From NCBI GenBank assembly GCA_035772405.1, contig JAYKKM010000005.1, forward strand, positions 3,867,001-3,931,000: a DNA stretch of 64,000 nucleotides, written 5' to 3'. The first letter of the stretch is position 1. Each line of letters opens with the position of its first letter. This DNA comes from Chrysogorgia sp. JL179-B06. Taxonomy: Eukaryota > Cnidaria > Anthozoa > Scleralcyonacea > Chrysogorgiidae. The notes under the pieces are model-generated. The model worked only from the letters and a program-made list of their open reading frames with translations. It was not told the origin of the DNA and searched no databases. This document shows, piece after piece, positions 60,330 to 64,000 of the stretch. The translations under genes were made by a program, and so were the position numbers.

Positions 60330-61188
60330 CTAACGGCAAACAAGTAAGACGGAAACAGATTTATTTCACAAGCTACAAAAAAGACGAAATCTTCTAAAGT
60401 CTTAGATTGAAGATTTATGGTTCTTAGTGTTTATGCAGTGAAAAAATTTTCGTATACATATCTCACTTTGTTCTTGAGATATTAATCCTCAATGTGACGT
60501 CACACTGTATAACAACTTACTGAAGATATAACTTTGAGATATATCTTTGAGATTATTAAATCAAATCACTCGAAACGTAACTTCGTACGTTTACTATCAT
60601 GGGACACACACACACATATATATATACACAATCCCAATAAAGATATGCAGGCTTCTTCAATATTATGCAGTGTGAAGTCAAAGTGAGGACATTTGAGATA
60701 TGGAAGAGTTGTAAACGCCAATCTTGATAATTTCTCCAGTTCTTCTAGTTCTGCATAAACACTTTAAATTCATGCCATATGTCATTTCAAATAGCAAGAA
60801 AACACAGCATAATAAAAGTACCAAAAATTGGCCGCGGTAACAACAGGCCTAATATCGAACATACCCGCCAAGACTATTTAAATTGAGCATAAACGAAGTT
60901 GTCAAGTAATAGAAAATGCAACGAAGAAATGAGATTGATTCTGTTACGGGCAGTTCAAAGTCAACTCTATATCTATGGTAGTCAACAATAAATATTAAAG
61001 TGCAGTGCTGCGTACGTGTTCAGTCGACAAGTGGTCGTTCATCAAGTTCAAAAACTCAGAAAGGTCTCTGAGTCTCTGAATAGATTCGAACCTTAAACCA
61101 TATGATGCTAGAGATATGCTCTAACCATTGAACTACATGGACTCAGATGGGAGAACAAAGGATATATATGTGTATAACCTGTAACCCT
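60330..61188. other. Upstream of the visible GPCR exons, no ligand-domain exon seen
   Basis: I looked on the minus strand for further class C ectodomain exons and found no open, splice-bounded block. Only TA microsatellites and a tRNA-like segment are visible. Confidence 0.4.
61070..61146 (-). repeat. tRNA-like pseudogene or SINE head
   Basis: The minus strand has TAGTTCAATGG (box A) and GGTTCGAATC (box B, perfect), and the first five acceptor bases pair (GAGTC/GACTC). The anticodon stem does not pair well, so it is probably not functional. Confidence 0.35.
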
Positions 61189-61431
61189 CACTGCATGAAA
61201 AATGGATTAACTAAAATTTACAACTGCGCAAATATGGAGCAAATTTATTCAAATGTTATATTTACTATAGGAGTAAACATGGTAAATGCCGCATTTGCTT
61301 CATATTTGATCAAAAGTGAGTAAATGCGACATTTACCAAGTTTACTCCTATGGCAAATGTAATATTTCAATAAATTTGCTCCATATTTGCGCATATTGTA
61401 AATTTGAGTAAATCCATTTTTTCGTGCAGTG
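61189..61431. mobile_element. Small foldback element with CACTGCA ends
   Basis: CACTGCATGAAAAATGGATT at the left and AATCCATTTTTTCGTGCAGTG-type at the right; the arms pair through AAATTTACAA and GGTAAATG. No clear target duplication. Confidence 0.7.
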
Positions 61432-61796
61432 GGCCTCTGATTAATTGCTAGTGGGATGTTCAAAAAAGGGCATTGAAAGAGATGGACACATAGGCCGCGG
61501 AAGCACTTCAAAAGTGGGGGCACAAAAAAGGGGCACCTTGGATATTTCAAAAATGATTGATGCTAGAAGGTGATCTCTGATGAACTTGATTCTCTACATA
61601 TGGTTGTTCCAGCTAGGAGCTGCGGGGGCTGCATGCACCACCGGAAAAACACAGTGATTACCAAGAAAATAACGAAATTAACGACGTTTATGAGTCTGCC
61701 CACTCGCTCGTCACCAAGCTGAAGCACGCCCCGACCAAAATCGTAGCGGGCATCAGCATCGCCAACTTCAATATATATATATATATATATAATATA

Positions 61797-62403
61797 TATA
61801 GAAAGGATTTATGGTGAAGGAAAATTTCGAGTGTTAGAATACATACATTTTAAGACCAAACCGGGACCAGTTGCGAAAAATGCAACTTCAAGGCCTTCCG
61901 GCTGGAATTGAACCCGCGACCCTGCGATGCTGGTGCAGTGCTCTGACCAAATTGAGCTACGGAAGCCGTTGCCGAGAGCCTAGTCACGAGTTCTGTATAT
62001 ATGGTGGTGGTAATGCCGGGATAAGATTCAGGGTATATTATAGGTAATATTTGGCATTTCACTCGATCAAACTACATGTTGAAAGGATTTATGGTGAAGG
62101 AAAATTTCGAGTGTTAGAACACATACATTTTAAGACCAAACCGGGACCAACTGGACTTTCAATATGAAATGGGCTATCCTGAAAAGAGCCGCTGCTTACA
62201 CGAGTGGAGCAAAAAGATGTAATCTTTGTTTGGAAGAAAAACTTTATATCATGAAAGCTGGCCAAAAAAATCTACTGAACAAAAGATCCGAAATTATTTC
62301 GAAATGCCGATACAAGAATAAATTTTATATTTCAAAGATAGGCCGCGTGAAGAAAAGAACGATGAGTCATCCAGCGCCCGCAGTTCGTGACGTCAATCGA
62401 TGA
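61797..62403 (+). mobile_element. Penelope-like or related retroelement remnant between direct repeats
   Basis: A block of about 70 bp starting GAAAGGATTTATGGTGAAGG occurs at about 61800-61868 and again at about 62080-62150 in direct orientation. A tRNA-like segment lies between them. Then 62164-62403 is open with KRCNLCLEEKLYIM, LLNKRSEIISKCRYKNKFY, a Cys-containing module that I recall at the end of many invertebrate retroelement proteins. The repeat-tRNA-repeat layout would suit a Penelope-type pseudo-LTR, but the class is not proven. Confidence 0.45.
61885..61970 (-). repeat. tRNA-like segment (SINE or retroelement head)
   Basis: The minus strand folds as a tRNA with acceptor GGCTTCC..GGAAGGCC, box A TAGCTCAATTTGG, box B GGTTCAATTCC and an anticodon loop that would read AGC (Ala). 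An A-C mismatch in the anticodon stem and C33 in place of U33 argue against a working tRNA. A truncated relative lies at 48191-48280. Confidence 0.55.
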
Positions 62404-62837
62404 CTATAAAAAGAGACATTAAATCGGTGTTCCTCCAGTTGCCTGAAGATCGCATCCAGCGTGAAACTCCGATTTAAGCGATATTTTCCTATATACACTG
62501 TAAATGAAAAAGGGTTGAAACGACCCCAAATTTCGTTTTAGCCCTGTTGGAGCCGAAGCTGTTTTGGCCCTACGTGAAAGCCATTTTGGGATTTGAGAGC
62601 TAGATCGACATCAACAGGGCCATTTCAGGTACACTAAAAAGCCAATTTGGCCCTACCCGTTTCCAAAACAGCCCTGCCATTTTTCAATTCAGCCCCACCG
62701 TTTTCCAATTCAGCCCCACAGATCAAAACGACTCTCATTCCCGGTGCTGTTACGGCTCCACTTGCAGCGCTACTTATGATGTCCATATCAGCCCCCAATG
62801 AATTCATTTTGGCTCTCTTTTTCCGAATCGGCTTTAC

Positions 62838-63165
62838 ACATGTCAAATCGACCCATTTGTCAAATGGACTCCCGGTGGCAAATCGACTCCGTTGTCAAAT
62901 CGACTCCCTCGTGCCAATTTAGCTCCCGTACTTCAAATCGACGCCCGCGTGTCATATCGACCCCCGAGTTTCAAATCGACTCATGTCAATTGTCAAATCG
63001 ACTCATGTCAATTGTCAAATCGACTAACGCGTGTCAAATCGACTCGCGTGTGTCAAATCGATTCGCACGTATCAAATCGACTCCCGGCTGTCAAATCGAC
63101 TAGGGCGTGTCAAATCGACTCGCGCGTTTCAAATCGACTCTCCTGCCAAATAGTTCTCTCTGTGT
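62838..63165 (+). repeat. About 21-bp array: conserved TCAAATCGACTC core with variable spacers
   Basis: About 14 cores (TCAAATCGACTC with small changes) are separated by 8-10 variable, often CG-rich bases. Two spacers are identical (ATGTCAATTG). A possible older relative with CCAATTCAGCCCCAC lies at 62640-62720. The array ends about 130 bp before the TATA box of the SAM-like gene. Open frames through it are incidental. Confidence 0.85.
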
Positions 63166-63290
63166 AATCGGCTCGCGCGTGTTAAAGCGACGCGCGTGAA
63201 AGCATTGATATTATCTTCTCGATAGTTTTTATTGGTCGAGAATATCATCTATCTAATTTCAAGTGGCGTGTTTGGCCAGTAAGACAATAG

Positions 63291-63298
63291 TATAAATA
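63291..63298 (+). promoter_or_regulatory. TATA box of the SAM-like gene
   Basis: TATAAATA lies 92 bases before the first ATG (63383) and about 150 before the chosen start, in otherwise mixed sequence. A transcription start near 63322 would be expected. Confidence 0.45.
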
Positions 63299-63382
63299 TG
63301 GGCCATTCTGGTTAGTAGATACATCATACATTTGAACCGTTTTGCGAGTTAGACTTAACCAGCTACATCGTGCTACATCAAT

Positions 63383-63421
63383 ATGGATGCTTCCAGACAA
63401 CATTTTTATGTTCAGAAGTAA
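63383..63421 (+). promoter_or_regulatory. Upstream ORF in the leader of the SAM-like gene
   Basis: ATG at 63383 opens a 12-codon frame (MDASRQHFYVQK) closed by TAA, 18 bases before the main ATG and in the same frame. It could lower translation of the main frame, or the main frame could need readthrough. Confidence 0.35.
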
Positions 63422-63439
63422 AAGATTGGTTGCTGTCCC

Positions 63440-63712
63440 ATGATTTCCAAGAAGGTCGTGGAACGTATCGGTAAGTTTCGCGATATTATATACTTTTACT
63501 GCAATGACACTATATATTGCAGTTCTATCTTTTTGATCAATATTGTGTGATAAATGTGATTTTTTATATTTGTATATGTAGAAAGTGAAGAATTAAATGG
63601 CGAGGACATGACAACCTTGTACGAAGTTGACGAAGAAATGAGACACTTTTTTCCTTCATTCAAATTTCGCCAGAAATTCAAGGGATTTCTTAGCGACGTA
63701 ATTAAAGAGAAG
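63440..63712 (+). CDS. SAM-like domain gene, first two exons (3' part outside window)
   Basis: Exon 1 codes from ATG 63440 to 63470 (donor GTAAGT) and exon 2 runs 63582-63712 (donor GTAAGA), with matching phase. The peptide reads MISKKVVERI, then LNGEDMTTLYEVDEEMRHFF and FRQKFKGFL. The pattern I.GEDLL.L.EEDL..F......KF..FL is that of a sterile alpha motif (SAM)-like helical bundle, a protein-interaction domain. No further exon is seen before the window ends. A TATA box and an upstream ORF precede it. Start choice: the earlier in-frame ATG at 63383 is closed by TAA at 63419. The family call is moderate. Confidence 0.45.
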
Positions 63713-64000
63713 GTAAGAATTCACGTTAAAATTTTCGATTTCGCAAATTTTATACATTGTAACTATTTAACAATTTCTATCATACTAGACTAACAAAATA
63801 ATGTTCTATTCGAAAACCCGGCGCAAACGACCCGGGCTCTGGGAACGAGAATGCATGCGCCCGCGATATATTCATTCAGAGGTTCCGAGAACTATTTGCG
63901 AATTTGGCGCCTATTCTACAAGTGACCGTTGGGATTTATAAGAAGGAAAATGGGATAAAATCTAGCGCTAAACTCGCGTTCGATACAGTATTTTGTTCAC

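Noticed and set aside
61885..61970. Functional tRNA-Ala gene
   Set aside because: A mismatch in the anticodon stem, C at position 33, and repeat flanks shared with 48191 indicate a tRNA-derived repeat.
62838..63165. CRISPR-like array
   Set aside because: The core is only 12 bp, the spacers are 8-10 bp, and the DNA is clearly eukaryotic; it is a degenerate tandem repeat.

Overview
The window looks like AT-rich nuclear DNA from a marine invertebrate animal. Genes are broken into small GT-AG exons, telomere-type TTAGGG fragments are scattered about, and introns are packed with LINE, Ty3/gypsy, BEL/Pao, Penelope-like, SINE and inverted-repeat DNA elements. The mix would suit a cnidarian or a sponge, but the sequence alone does not settle the phylum. 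All gene models below were built by hand from splice sites, reading phase and recognised protein families; no database search was possible.

Layout: (1) 1-10.75 kb holds the last eight visible exons of a SPEF2 (sperm flagellar protein 2)-like gene on the + strand; its 5' part lies outside the window. (2) 10.8-16 kb is intergenic, with a 5'-truncated LINE and a decayed selfish-gene remnant on the - strand. (3) 16.0-42.0 kb is a complete nine-exon PRPF38A gene (pre-mRNA splicing factor 38A, + strand, 318 aa predicted). Its introns hold a Ty3/gypsy element with a LINE nested in it, several inverted-repeat elements, a Mutator-like element carrying a RecQ-helicase fragment, a perfect 77-nt palindrome and a 7.1-kb minisatellite that ends exactly at the 3' splice site of the last exon. 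(4) 42-44.3 kb is the convergent intergenic gap, with a BEL/Pao integrase remnant, a SINE and a small foldback. (5) 44.3-60.3 kb (- strand) is the 3' part (12 exons, 1032 codons before the stop) of a GABA-B-like class C GPCR. Its long cytoplasmic tail carries a cysteine-rich hydrophobic patch, two predicted coiled coils and six repeats resembling the tau/MAP2/MAP4 microtubule-binding repeat. (6) 60.4-64 kb holds transposon debris, a spacer-like 21-bp repeat array, and the first two exons of a small SAM-like-domain gene on the + strand with a TATA box and an upstream ORF.

The three main genes are ordinary single-copy-type neighbours with no sign of a shared pathway. The two most unusual objects are the receptor with a tau-like tail and the PRPF38A minisatellite, in which a 3' splice site appears to have been amplified about 170 times in front of the real one. 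Such an array could act on the splicing of a splicing-factor gene.
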